Positions 8,950 through 17,599 of a stretch of 64,000 bases of DNA are shown in pieces. Made by a program: the position numbers and the translations under genes. The DNA lies in the NCBI GenBank assembly GCA_023151185.1, contig JAKLJL010000004.1, forward strand, positions 135,586 to 199,585, given 5' to 3'. The notes under the pieces are model-generated. The model was not told where the DNA came from. It saw only the letters and a list, made by a program, of their open reading frames with translations, and did no database searches. This DNA comes from Bacteroidota bacterium (GTDB lineage: Bacteria; Bacteroidota; JABWAT01). Within the stretch, counting starts at the first letter, position 1. The number at the start of each line of letters is the position of its first letter.

Positions 8950-10769
8950 TTTGGCTGAGCCCCGGTTATAGTAAATAATTGATTTTTATTCTTCAGCCAG
9001 TCTTTCGAGAATTTGAGAAATGCTGCCTTTGGGCTTCCTTCATAAATAAACCGGTCCGATTTCCACTCGCAGTTCAGGTTAAACAGGTCGCCGGTTTGGG
9101 TCAGGGAAGAAGTGTAAGAGACACCCTCCCCTTTTAATTCAAACGGAGTGGCCGCCGAAGTCCTTTGTTTTCCTTTCAGGGATAACCTGAGGGAAAGCCG
9201 GGATGGGAAACTGGCAAAAACCGGATGGTAGTCCTTCTCACGTTCAATGAGGGAATTGGTCATCAGCAGGAACGGGATTTTGGGAAGATACAGCTTCGTG
9301 GGTGACTTGATAACAGATTTGGCAAGATCTGCATGAAACCTAAATCTGGATTCTCCCTGGTCAGACGGCAGTTCATCTATTGAACTGAACCCGGTATTCT
9401 GCACAAATGAGGAAAGAATATCATTGACCAGATTTTCCAGATCAAAGGAATTCTTGTCTTTTTTTGCATACCGGATGTAGGTGAGAAACCCCCTGCTGAA
9501 TTTAACTGTACCAGTTGCAGCAGATAGGGAATCCTCATGGGCAGAAATCTCAATTTCAGCTTCAAGAATTCCGGAACCGAAGGGAATTTGTGTCAGCTCT
9601 GGTTTTTCAGGATCCAGAACCAGCGCCTTACTGAACAGAAGATTGGAAGAAACGTGGCCGAATTCACCGGTTTGATCCGTCGGGTCAAAATACACATACC
9701 CCTGATCTGTTTTAATTGCATTGATTACGTGGTTGAAATTTTCGACGTATACGAGGTCCTTTTGGGCAACCGCATCTGTACTGACCAGCACCGGATAGAC
9801 TTTAATTCCGAGATAACCGGCCAGATCCCGGATCAGGAAAGCCCGGTCTTTGCAGTCACCATATTTTTTTTTAAGTACATAGTGGGCATCATGCGGGATA
9901 ATCGAGTGTCCGGATGAACCATCAGCCAGATACCTGATCGATTTTTGTACCCAGAGAAACAGTTTTTTAACCTTTTCTGCCGGGTCCGCAAGTTCTTTTG
10001 TCAGACTGTCGGCCAATGCCTTTCCCTGAAGATTCAGGGCGGGCCGGTTTTCGAAAGACCGCAAGTACCAGGAGGCAAAACTTTCAGGGGTAAATCCGTT
10101 AACCGGTTTTTTCCGGATGGTAAGTTTGGGGTAAACATAGACCCGGGTACTGCTGAACGGATAGTAGGATCTGGACTCTTTCAATCCGGAAAAGGAATGA
10201 AACCGGAGGGTCGTTTTTTCTTTTTCACGTCCCAGTTCATACCCAACCGAGTCACCGGTAAAAATAAAATCGAAATCGACATACAAAGATTCCGGGTGTT
10301 CGATAGTAATTGTATAACCCGACACAGAATCCTCTTCTGGGACCGATATCACCGGAAAAAATACCAGGTCCTTAAAACTGTAACTGGTTTGCCATTCTAT
10401 GGTTTTTCCCTTTTTTGACTGCTCCTCGCTGAATCCGATAAAATGAATCTTGCTATCCGACATAAAGGAGTCCCCGAAATCGGCAGGTCTTGAGTAATAC
10501 TGATTACTTTCAAGGGATGAGCCGTTTGCCCATCCTTTCACCTTCATTTTTTCGGCGTAATAAGGTTCATAAAAGGAAAACAGAAAAGTTTGTCCTTCCC
10601 TTGACTCCAATATTTCAATCCGGGTTTTAATTTCTTCGGTAATATCCCACTTGCCTGATCCTGAAGCAGATATTTCATAAGCTGAATTGATTCTGTAAAC
10701 CGCAGCCGGACCAGAACCCCATGCACAGAAAAATCCCAAAAAACCAAAAAAACTAAGAACGGCTCTCAT
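8946..10769 (-). CDS. DUF3857 / transglutaminase-like exported protein (intact triad)
   Basis: A 607-residue exported protein and the first gene of the operon. A signal peptide covers roughly residues 1-22. A DUF3857-like domain follows (about 25-225), then a transglutaminase-like core: AEKVKKLFLWVQKSIRYL, then KKYGDCKDRAFLIRDL with Cys306, FNHVINAI with His347, and YFDPTDQ with Asp362. The triad spacing and motifs are those of bacterial transglutaminase/protease-like folds, so this copy could be catalytic (amide transfer or peptide hydrolysis in the envelope). DUF3857 proteins of this layout are common in Bacteroidota and relatives, with no settled substrate. Its stop overlaps the start of paralogue A. 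Confidence 0.85.
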   Translation of the reverse strand: MRAVLSFFGFLGFFCAWGSGPAAVYRINSAYEISASGSGKWDITEEIKTRIEILESREGQTFLFSFYEPYYAEKMKVKGWANGSSLESNQYYSRPADFGDSFMSDSKIHFIGFSEEQSKKGKTIEWQTSYSFKDLVFFPVISVPEEDSVSGYTITIEHPESLYVDFDFIFTGDSVGYELGREKEKTTLRFHSFSGLKESRSYYPFSSTRVYVYPKLTIRKKPVNGFTPESFASWYLRSFENRPALNLQGKALADSLTKELADPAEKVKKLFLWVQKSIRYLADGSSGHSIIPHDAHYVLKKKYGDCKDRAFLIRDLAGYLGIKVYPVLVSTDAVAQKDLVYVENFNHVINAIKTDQGYVYFDPTDQTGEFGHVSSNLLFSKALVLDPEKPELTQIPFGSGILEAEIEISAHEDSLSAATGTVKFSRGFLTYIRYAKKDKNSFDLENLVNDILSSFVQNTGFSSIDELPSDQGESRFRFHADLAKSVIKSPTKLYLPKIPFLLMTNSLIEREKDYHPVFASFPSRLSLRLSLKGKQRTSAATPFELKGEGVSYTSSLTQTGDLFNLNCEWKSDRFIYEGSPKAAFLKFSKDWLKNKNQLFTITGAQPK

Positions 10770-10816
10770 TTTTCCCCTCTGGTAACTAAATGTCAGGATT
10801 TTATTACACTGAATTA

Positions 10817-10848
10817 CAAAATACTTTTCATTTTAATTCTTAAGCAAA
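10817..10848 (-). promoter_or_regulatory. Predicted promoter of the DUF3857 operon
   Basis: On the minus strand TTTG (10845-10848) is followed after 21 bases by TATTTTG (10817-10823), close to the Bacteroidota-type -33/-7 pattern. It lies 48 bases before the first gene of the operon. The spacer is slightly long and the -7 is one base short of TANNTTTG, so this is a moderate prediction. Confidence 0.4.
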
Positions 10849-11034
10849 TTTCAGGACCTCATTCCCGGATAATTAATACAGACCTAATGAAACCGCTTTT
10901 TCTAATCTGCCCCCCAGGACACTTCTGCCCTGGTTTTTCATCCTATACCCAACCGGAAGGAACTTGCTGAACAGAATTCCGTTGTTACGAAAGGCTTTTG
11001 TATCTTCGCATTCTTTACACTGAATTAAAAGTCT

Positions 11035-12942
11035 ATGAAAAAAATTGTTGCCCTGCTGACTGCTCTATTAACCTTTCTGCCGGCTTCCGCCCAGAAAACA
11101 ACCGACATTGTCAAATTTACCCCCGGGAAAGCCACCATTAATCCCGAAGGCCGTGTTTCCCTTCGGGTTCAGGCCGAAATTCTTCCGGGCTGGCATTTAT
11201 ATTCCACCAAGCTGGCTGATGGCGGACCGGTTGCCACTTCGTTCTCACTCCCCGATGGCGGATCCCTTGTTTCGGTTTCTGAATCTTCACCCGAATCTGC
11301 CTACGACCCGAATTTTGAAATGCAGGTTGCCTGGTTTAAAGAATCTGCTACCTTTGATTTGATTATAAAGCCGGGATCCCAAACCGGTAACCTGAACCTG
11401 CAAATCCGGTTTATGGCCTGCAATGATAATGTCTGCGCACCACCGGCTAAAATTAACCTGTCCATTTCTTATCCTGTCAGGGAAGGAACCCCTGCTGCGA
11501 CAGAAAAAACTGCCCTGGTTCCGGCTGCTTTTATACCCGATACCGTAAAAAAGACCGAAATTCCGGCAACCGGACAGGAACCCGTACTTGCCGGAACGAC
11601 AACAGACGGACTTTCACTCTGGGCTTTTATCTGGCTGGCCATGTCAGTCGGGGCACTGACTTTGCTCACGCCGTGCGTTTTCCCTATGATCCCGATAACC
11701 GTTTCCTACTTTACCAAACGGCAGGAAAAAACCTCAGGAACCGCCATCCGGGACTCGGTTATTTTCATGACTGGAATCGTTCTCACGTTTACTTTACTCG
11801 GGTTTTTTCTGGCGGTCCTGTTCGGTGCTGCCGGAATTACCAACTTTTCAACCAATCCCTGGATCAATCTGGCTGTTGGGCTGCTGTTTGTCTTTTTTGC
11901 ACTGAATCTTTTCGGCCTGTTCGAAATCGGGCTCCCGGCTTCGCTTCAAACCCGGCTGACCCTGGCATCTTCGGGAGGCGGAATAACCGGCATCATTCTG
12001 ATGGCACTTACGTTTACGGTTACCAGTTTTACCTGCACCATGCCATTTGTTGGTACCATTCTGGTCTCTGCTTCGCAGGGTGACTGGTTCTTCCCGGTTG
12101 TGGGGATGCTGGCGTTCAGTTTTGTGTTCTCCATCCCGTTTTTCTTCCTCTCACTGTTCCCCTCCTGGATGAACCGGTTGCCAAAGTCGGGCAACTGGAT
12201 GCTCTCTGTCAAAGTGCTGATGGGGTTTCTGGAAATTGCTGCTGCTTTTAAATTTTTCAGCAATGCCGATTTGGTGTATCAATGGGAAATCCTCACCCGT
12301 GACCGCTTTCTGGCTGTTTGGGCTGCTATTTCTCTTGCCTCGGCTCTTTATCTTTTTGGGGTTTTCAGACTGGCCCACGAAGCAGAAGACACCGGCGGGA
12401 AAAGTCCGGTACGGATTCTGATCGGAATCTTCTTTCTTTACCTTACCTTCGACTTCACGGCCGGAATTTTCGGAAAGCGGCTGGGTGAACTGGATGCGTT
12501 CATGCCGCCGCAGGACTACGGAAGAACTCAATTTGTAACCGGTGGGGTCAGTGCAGGCAATCCTGAGACTGTGAAACAGGGACCAGTCTGGCTCTCCTCT
12601 CTGGAAGAAGGTAAAAAAGCATCTGCCCAATCCGGAAAACCGATTTTCATTGACTTTACCGGATATACCTGCACCAACTGCCGGTGGATGGAGCAGAATA
12701 TCTTTACCCGGCCCGAAATTTCTGCGCTGCTGAATGATTTTGTTCTGGTTAAACTCTACACCGATGGTGACGGTGCTGTCTATGAGGCCAATCAGGCCTT
12801 TCAGGAAGCTAAATTCGGAACCGTGGCTCTTCCGCTTTATGCGGTTTTAACACCTGAAGAAAAGATCCTCGGTAAATTTGAAGGCATGACCCGGAATCCG
12901 GCCGAATATGAATCCTTCCTGAAATCGGTCCTTCAGAAATAG
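11035..12942 (+). CDS. dsbD: Thiol:disulfide interchange protein DsbD
   Basis: A 635-residue DsbD that carries electrons from cytoplasmic thioredoxin across the inner membrane to periplasmic substrates. The signal peptide is MKKIVALLTALLTFLPASAQ. An N-terminal periplasmic DsbD-alpha domain has the redox pair CNDNVC. The central CcdA-like membrane domain carries LLTPCVFPMIPITV and TSFTCTMPFVGT cysteines. A C-terminal thioredoxin-fold domain has CTNC (GYTCTNCRWME). All three modules are complete. A possible -7 element (TATCTTCG, 11001-11008) lies 27 bases before the ATG, but no clear -33 is present. It is divergent from the DUF3857 operon, with 265 bp between them. Confidence 0.96.
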   Translation: MKKIVALLTALLTFLPASAQKTTDIVKFTPGKATINPEGRVSLRVQAEILPGWHLYSTKLADGGPVATSFSLPDGGSLVSVSESSPESAYDPNFEMQVAWFKESATFDLIIKPGSQTGNLNLQIRFMACNDNVCAPPAKINLSISYPVREGTPAATEKTALVPAAFIPDTVKKTEIPATGQEPVLAGTTTDGLSLWAFIWLAMSVGALTLLTPCVFPMIPITVSYFTKRQEKTSGTAIRDSVIFMTGIVLTFTLLGFFLAVLFGAAGITNFSTNPWINLAVGLLFVFFALNLFGLFEIGLPASLQTRLTLASSGGGITGIILMALTFTVTSFTCTMPFVGTILVSASQGDWFFPVVGMLAFSFVFSIPFFFLSLFPSWMNRLPKSGNWMLSVKVLMGFLEIAAAFKFFSNADLVYQWEILTRDRFLAVWAAISLASALYLFGVFRLAHEAEDTGGKSPVRILIGIFFLYLTFDFTAGIFGKRLGELDAFMPPQDYGRTQFVTGGVSAGNPETVKQGPVWLSSLEEGKKASAQSGKPIFIDFTGYTCTNCRWMEQNIFTRPEISALLNDFVLVKLYTDGDGAVYEANQAFQEAKFGTVALPLYAVLTPEEKILGKFEGMTRNPAEYESFLKSVLQK

Positions 12943-13232
12943 AATGGTCTGCACAGGTGACCCTCCTGCAAGACAGCCGGCGGGTTCAAGTTGGGCACCC
13001 GTGTTCCCCTGACGAAACGTGAAATTCAGATTATCGGTCAATCCTGTGAAAGCCTTTGTATCCTGCCGGAGGTCCCGCTTCGGTTTCCCCGGATTCAGCC
13101 GTAAATTCTCACCAAAATTGCAAAAGTTTACTGATTTAATTATTATTCACGCCGGAGTTTAATTTTTAATCTACTTTGGTGAAATTCTGGAGAAACCGAT
13201 CCGGATTACCAGAGAAACAAAAGGAGTTTTTC

Positions 13233-14834
13233 ATGCCCAACCTTTCCACCCGGGAATCCTGGGGAACCCGGCTCGGACTGATTTTTGCCGTAGCAGGCAA
13301 TGCTATTGGTCTCGGCAATTTTTTACGGTTCCCCGTTCAGGCAGCAGAAAATGGCGGCGGTTCCTTTATGATTCCGTATGTGATCGCCTTTATTCTCATC
13401 GGGATTCCTCTGATGTGGATGGAGTGGGGCATTGGCCGGCTGGGCGGAAAACACGGACATGGATCAACTCCTGGCATGTTTTCAAGACTCTGGAACCATC
13501 CCGTTGCCAAGTATCTCGGGGTTCTTGGGCTGATTATTCCCTTTGTAGTCCTGATTTATTATGTCTTTATTGAATCCTGGACCTTTGCCTACTCTGTTTT
13601 CAGCCTCACCGGAACGTTTCAGGAGTACATGACCCAGCACAAAACCGAAGGATCTTCCGAACTCCTGCTGATGAAGAATTTCCTTCAGGGTTATACTGGA
13701 GTTGAAAACCAGGCCTTTTTTGCGGGCACGACCCTGGCCTGGAGTTTTCTCTCGGTAACTCTCGTCGCAAATGCCTGGATTCTCTACAAGGGTCTCAGCG
13801 GCGGAATTGAATGGTTTTCGAAATGGGCCTTGCCAATGCTGTTTGTCTTTGCCATTATTCTCGTTATCCGGATTTTTACACTGGATGCCATTCCGGGAAG
13901 CAACGGAACGGTATGGCAGGGATTGGGGTATATCTGGAACCCGGATCTTTCCCGGCTGGGGGATGTGGATGTCTGGCTGGCGGCGGCCGGACAGATCTTT
14001 TTTACCCTGTCGCTTGGAATGGGATCCATCCACGCCTACGCCTCTTACCTGAAACCCAAAGATGACATTGCCCTTTCTGGACTTGCTACCGGTATTACCA
14101 ATGAATTTGCCGAAATCATTCTGGGAAGCTGTATTGCCATACCGGTGGCGGTTCTCTTTTTCGGACTGTCTGAAACAATTACCATTGCGCAGGGCGGAAG
14201 CTTTAACCTGGGGTTTGTCTCGATGTCGGTTATTTTCAACCACATTGAATACGGTCAGTTTTTTGGTTTTATCTGGTTTTTTCTGCTGTTTTTTGCCGGG
14301 ATTACCTCTTCGGTGGCGATGGGTCTCCCGATTATTACCTTCCTGAAGGATGAGTTTCAGCTCAGTCATAAAAAGGCGGTCTCTATTTTGGTCGGTCTGA
14401 CTGTAGCCTGTGTGATACCGGTTGTGCTGTATAATCGGTTCGGATATCTGGATGAGCTTGATTTCTGGGCAGGAACGTTTATGCTCGTGCTGTTCGGTGC
14501 CGTTGAAACCATTCTGTTTGTCTGGGTTTTCGGGATTGACAAAGCCTGGGCTGAAATCAATCAGGGGGCGGCAATGAAAATTCCGAAGGTGTTTTACTTC
14601 ATCATGAAGTACATCACCCCGACCTTTTTGATCGTCCTTCTCGGCGCCTGGATTTACAACTCTGCCTGGGACATTCTGATCTATGAGAAAAGTGCCGGTG
14701 GCGGATCGGTAAACCCTGAAAATATCGGGGTTGTTACCGCTGCAAGGGTTTTTATTGTAGGCTTTATTCTTCTGTTTGCTTATCTGATCTATCTGGCCTG
14801 GAAACAGCATGCCAAAAAAGAGGTGAAATCATGA
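13233..14834 (+). CDS. LeuT-like neurotransmitter:sodium symporter (NSS family)
   Basis: A 533-residue sodium-coupled transporter, probably for an amino acid. The N-terminal segment GNAIGLGNFLRFPVQAAENG is almost identical to TM1 of Aquifex LeuT, and later segments match too (IESWTFAYS, GQIFFTLSLGMG, FFAGITSSVAMG, DFWAGTFM). The LeuT substrate-site residues of TM3 (Val104, Tyr108) are conserved, while the TM6 Phe259 position is Met, so the substrate may differ from leucine. About twelve membrane helices are predicted. The ATG at 13233 was chosen because AAGGAG precedes it; a longer frame from 13176 lacks homology. The 290-bp gap after dsbD shows nothing else I can name. It overlaps the next small gene by ATGA. 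Confidence 0.95.
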   Translation: MPNLSTRESWGTRLGLIFAVAGNAIGLGNFLRFPVQAAENGGGSFMIPYVIAFILIGIPLMWMEWGIGRLGGKHGHGSTPGMFSRLWNHPVAKYLGVLGLIIPFVVLIYYVFIESWTFAYSVFSLTGTFQEYMTQHKTEGSSELLLMKNFLQGYTGVENQAFFAGTTLAWSFLSVTLVANAWILYKGLSGGIEWFSKWALPMLFVFAIILVIRIFTLDAIPGSNGTVWQGLGYIWNPDLSRLGDVDVWLAAAGQIFFTLSLGMGSIHAYASYLKPKDDIALSGLATGITNEFAEIILGSCIAIPVAVLFFGLSETITIAQGGSFNLGFVSMSVIFNHIEYGQFFGFIWFFLLFFAGITSSVAMGLPIITFLKDEFQLSHKKAVSILVGLTVACVIPVVLYNRFGYLDELDFWAGTFMLVLFGAVETILFVWVFGIDKAWAEINQGAAMKIPKVFYFIMKYITPTFLIVLLGAWIYNSAWDILIYEKSAGGGSVNPENIGVVTAARVFIVGFILLFAYLIYLAWKQHAKKEVKS

Positions 14835-14986
14835 CCGCTTTAACCTTTCTGCTGCAGACGGCTGCTGCCGAAGGCCTTACACCGGCCGGTATCGTTTTCC
14901 TGACGGTCTGCTGGGGGCTGTGTATCACTGTTATGGTAGCTTCCTTCTATAAAATCATGAAGCTTGGCAATAAAATTGAAGAATAG
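14831..14986 (+). CDS. MetS-like small subunit of NSS transporter (51 aa)
   Basis: A 51-residue single-span membrane protein (MTALTFLLQTAAAEGLTPAG, hydrophobic stretch IVFLTVCWGLCITVMVASFY, basic tail KIMKLGNKIEE). Its ATG overlaps the symporter stop (ATGA), so the two are translationally coupled. Size, topology and position match the MetS family of small NSS-transporter subunits, known from Corynebacterium MetPS, where the small protein is needed for methionine uptake. The family match is by recognition of pattern; the need for transport here is inference. Confidence 0.8.
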   Translation: MTALTFLLQTAAAEGLTPAGIVFLTVCWGLCITVMVASFYKIMKLGNKIEE

Positions 14987-15374
14987 CCCCGCTGAATTCC
15001 GCCACCTGAAATTCATCCGGTGGCAGTTTTATAGTGCCGGAATTTATGGACTGCTGGTTTTAATTCCGATGTTTTTTACGGAAGCCCAAACCGGAATCGA
15101 CTATCCACCGGAAATCACTCATCCTGAGTTCTATTACGGTTTTATCGGGACAGCAGTCGCCTGGCAACTGGTCTTTCTGCTGATTGGATCTGATCCGGTA
15201 CGGTTTAAAAAAATAATTCTGGCAGCCTGGGTCGAAAAATTCTCTTTTGCCATTGCTGGATGGATTCTTCTTTCTCAGAACCGGATTCCCGCCCCCCTGT
15301 TTGCCGGAAGTCAGATTGATCTTATTCTCGGTATTTCTTTTATCTGGGCCTGGTTCAGGATTCCGGATGCCTGA
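14964..15374 (+). CDS. Small four-helix membrane protein of unknown function
   Basis: A 136-residue protein with four hydrophobic segments (FYSAGIYGLLVLIPMFF, FIGTAVAWQLVFLLIG, FSFAIAGWILLS, IDLILGISFIWAWF). No ATG precedes the first helix; in-frame TTG codons at 14964 and 14976 are the likely starts, and the frame overlaps the end of the MetS-like gene. No family recognised. It may be the third gene of the transporter operon. It ends 6 bp before the stop of the convergent DUF2851 gene, with no clear terminator between them. Confidence 0.6.
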   Translation: MAIKLKNSPAEFRHLKFIRWQFYSAGIYGLLVLIPMFFTEAQTGIDYPPEITHPEFYYGFIGTAVAWQLVFLLIGSDPVRFKKIILAAWVEKFSFAIAGWILLSQNRIPAPLFAGSQIDLILGISFIWAWFRIPDA

Positions 15375-15380
15375 CGGAAG

Positions 15381-16715
15381 TTACAGCTCCTTTCTGATTT
15401 CCTGACCGATCCGGCAGTCCAGGCATTTTTTCTGAAGGCACCAGTTCTGGTGCAGGTTCAGAAGTCCCCAGTGAAGGGTATACGTCCGTTCCTGTAATCC
15501 GAAAATCTGCCTCAGACTTTGGTCCAGTGCAATTTCCTGGCGGTGCGGCCAAACATCGCACAGGGTTAGAATCAGGTCCTGAAGATCGGTTCTTCTGAAC
15601 TCTCTGGCATACAGATACAGCACCGGAAGCCAGGTGTTAAACAGGATAGCCTCCCGTCGTTCCTTTCCTATTCTTGCCTCACCGTCTCCCGAAGGCGTCA
15701 GCAAAGCCATCAGTTCAGGTACAATTTTTTCTGACCGCAGTGCCATATTCATGCAGGCATCCAAAGTCAGGATCAGTGGCTTTAAAAACCCGGTATGATA
15801 AAACCGGCCGGTAAGTTCGGCGGCCGCCTTCAGTCTTTTCTCTGGCTGGTTAGCTGCACGTACCGACTTGGTTTTCCAGTCACCGGCATGAAAGACCGGC
15901 CCGCGGCGAAGAATTTCCGGGCGGATAAGGTCTGGAAAACCAGGTTCAAATTCCGGGTCCCGTTCCAGTCCTGCCAGAAAAAGCCACTCAGCGAGCAGAA
16001 CCTCCCCCGAGCCCTCAGTCAGATCCGGCCAGTCGGTTACTGGCAATTCCCTCGAAAGCCGTTCAAACCGGGTGGTGTTCGACGGGTATCCCAAAGCCCT
16101 GAAAAGTCCTTCGAACAGCATCTGATCCCAGACATACCGCTTTCCCTTCAGATAGACCGGGTTAGCCGTCAGTTGCTTAAGCCGGTTGGCATACCGGTTC
16201 ACTTTACCGATCAGCGACTGATGCCCAAGTTCTGCCGTCCAGGCCCGGATTGCAGCAGCAGAAACCAGGCGGATGCGGCCTTCACAGGGGGTTTTCCGGG
16301 TAAAATTCAGTTTATCCTCAACCGTCAGCAGGCTAAGCAGATCCTGAAATGTTAAAAACCGGGACAGTGTCAGGTGCGGAATCTGCTTCCTGGTTCCTGC
16401 CGGTACGGATGTATATCCGGGAAGGTTGTACCAGGAAACGTGGAGAATGCAGGACTGGTAGGCCGGGTCTGCCGGATGGTGATGGGTAAACCAATCCTCA
16501 GACTGGACATGAAATTCGACATGACCGGTTACCGGCCGGTTACCGATCAGAAGTGTTGCATCGAGAAAGTCGGGACCATTTGACCGGTTTTCGGATCCGG
16601 GATGATGGATTTCTACCGGGTCACCGGCATCGGTGGATAAAGTTTTGCCAAAAAGGTATCCTGAAGACCACAATCGGGCCAGATACACCTCGGGAAAGGC
16701 GGAAGCAGATGTCAT
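15381..16715 (-). CDS. DUF2851 family protein
   Basis: A 444-residue cytoplasmic protein of the DUF2851 family, typical of Bacteroidota and Chlorobiota. The conserved N-terminal block is visible (YLARLWSSGYLF, IHHPGSENRSNGPDF, GHVEFHVQSEDWFTH, ILHVSWYN). This block, with its acidic and histidine residues, has some similarity to nuclease-like folds, but no activity is established. The C-terminus has a cysteine cluster (NWCLQKKCLDC), which could bind metal. It is the last gene of a minus-strand run (pfkB-like, RmlD-like, serS, pyrF, DUF2851), 44 bp after pyrF. Function unknown. Confidence 0.85.
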   Translation of the reverse strand: MTSASAFPEVYLARLWSSGYLFGKTLSTDAGDPVEIHHPGSENRSNGPDFLDATLLIGNRPVTGHVEFHVQSEDWFTHHHPADPAYQSCILHVSWYNLPGYTSVPAGTRKQIPHLTLSRFLTFQDLLSLLTVEDKLNFTRKTPCEGRIRLVSAAAIRAWTAELGHQSLIGKVNRYANRLKQLTANPVYLKGKRYVWDQMLFEGLFRALGYPSNTTRFERLSRELPVTDWPDLTEGSGEVLLAEWLFLAGLERDPEFEPGFPDLIRPEILRRGPVFHAGDWKTKSVRAANQPEKRLKAAAELTGRFYHTGFLKPLILTLDACMNMALRSEKIVPELMALLTPSGDGEARIGKERREAILFNTWLPVLYLYAREFRRTDLQDLILTLCDVWPHRQEIALDQSLRQIFGLQERTYTLHWGLLNLHQNWCLQKKCLDCRIGQEIRKEL

Positions 16716-16759
16716 GGAAAACCTGTGTTCGTTTCGGAATCTGCTTCAAAAATAGGAAA

Positions 16760-17584
16760 TCAGACTGAAATTGTAAACCGGAAGTGATTGATCTGTTCCT
16801 GATACCAATGAGCCTTCTGGTTAACGATCCGGTTGAAATTTTCTTCACCGGAAGCGTAAAGAATATCCCGCCCGACATTGATCAGGGCACCCCGGCTGTG
16901 ACGGTTAACCGCATTGCGGACTGTTTTCCCGAGATCACCGCCCTGTGCCCCAATACCGGGAACCAGAAAGGGAAGATCCCCGACCCGGTCCCTGAGTTCT
17001 TTCAGGTCCTCAGAGTGGGTTGCACCGGTTACAAGTCCGACGTTCAGCAAACCATTCCAGGAAACGGCTTTATCAGCCACTTCCTGATACAGAAAGTTCC
17101 CGTTTTCCAGTTTCAGCCGCTGAAAATCAGCAGATCCCGGGTTACTGGTCAGTCCCAGCAGAAAAATTCCCTTGTCTTCCCGCCGGATAAAAGGCTGAAC
17201 CGAATCGGATCCCATATAGGGCGCCACAGTTACACAGTCGAATTCAAATTCATCAAAAAAAGTCTCGGCGTATTTATCCGAACTGTTCCCGATATCCCCG
17301 ACTTTGGCATCGGCAATCCTGACAGCATGGGCCGGAAGCAGTGGAAGCAGGGCCCGAAGGGTCTCCCACCCCTTTTCGCCCAGAACCTCAAAAAATGCAA
17401 TATTGAATTTATAGGCGCAGGCCGTGTCTTTCGTCGCCTCAATGACCGCACGGCAGAAATCAAACACCGGATCTTCCGAATTCATCAGATGCATCGGGAT
17501 TTTTGAAAGATCCGGATCCATTCCAATACAGAGCAGACTGTTGCTGGTCAGAATCGCCTGATCGAGCTTTTGATGGTACGTCAT
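16760..17584 (-). CDS. pyrF: Orotidine 5'-phosphate decarboxylase (type 2)
   Basis: A 274-residue OMP decarboxylase, the last step of UMP synthesis. It is of the longer bacterial subgroup (KFNIAFFEVLGEKGW, LVPGIGAQGGD). The catalytic Asp-x-Lys-x-x-Asp array is in DAKVGDIGNSSDKYA. Many type 2 enzymes read DAKRGDIG here; the Arg is Val, but that position is not one of the catalytic charges. The phosphate-binding glycine segment near the C-terminus (INVGRDILYASG) is intact. It is 15 bp from serS and 44 bp from the DUF2851 gene, in the same operon. Confidence 0.95.
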   Translation of the reverse strand: MTYHQKLDQAILTSNSLLCIGMDPDLSKIPMHLMNSEDPVFDFCRAVIEATKDTACAYKFNIAFFEVLGEKGWETLRALLPLLPAHAVRIADAKVGDIGNSSDKYAETFFDEFEFDCVTVAPYMGSDSVQPFIRREDKGIFLLGLTSNPGSADFQRLKLENGNFLYQEVADKAVSWNGLLNVGLVTGATHSEDLKELRDRVGDLPFLVPGIGAQGGDLGKTVRNAVNRHSRGALINVGRDILYASGEENFNRIVNQKAHWYQEQINHFRFTISV

Positions 17585-17599
17585 GATCCCTGCTTCCGG

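Noticed and set aside
12943-13232. A promoter in the dsbD-symporter gap (for example TTTGTATCCTG near 13047)
   Set aside because: The -7-like word is too far from the start and has no matching -33; the other candidates are equally weak.
13482-14810. A 442-codon open frame on the minus strand opposite the sodium symporter
   Set aside because: It is fully antisense to a clear LeuT homologue. Its translation is rich in Arg, Asn and Gln with no fold-like pattern, so it is a shadow frame caused by codon bias.
16784-17506. A 240-codon plus-strand frame opposite pyrF, and a similar 186-codon frame at 15795-16355 opposite DUF2851
   Set aside because: Both lie antisense to recognised genes and show no family pattern or ribosome binding site.
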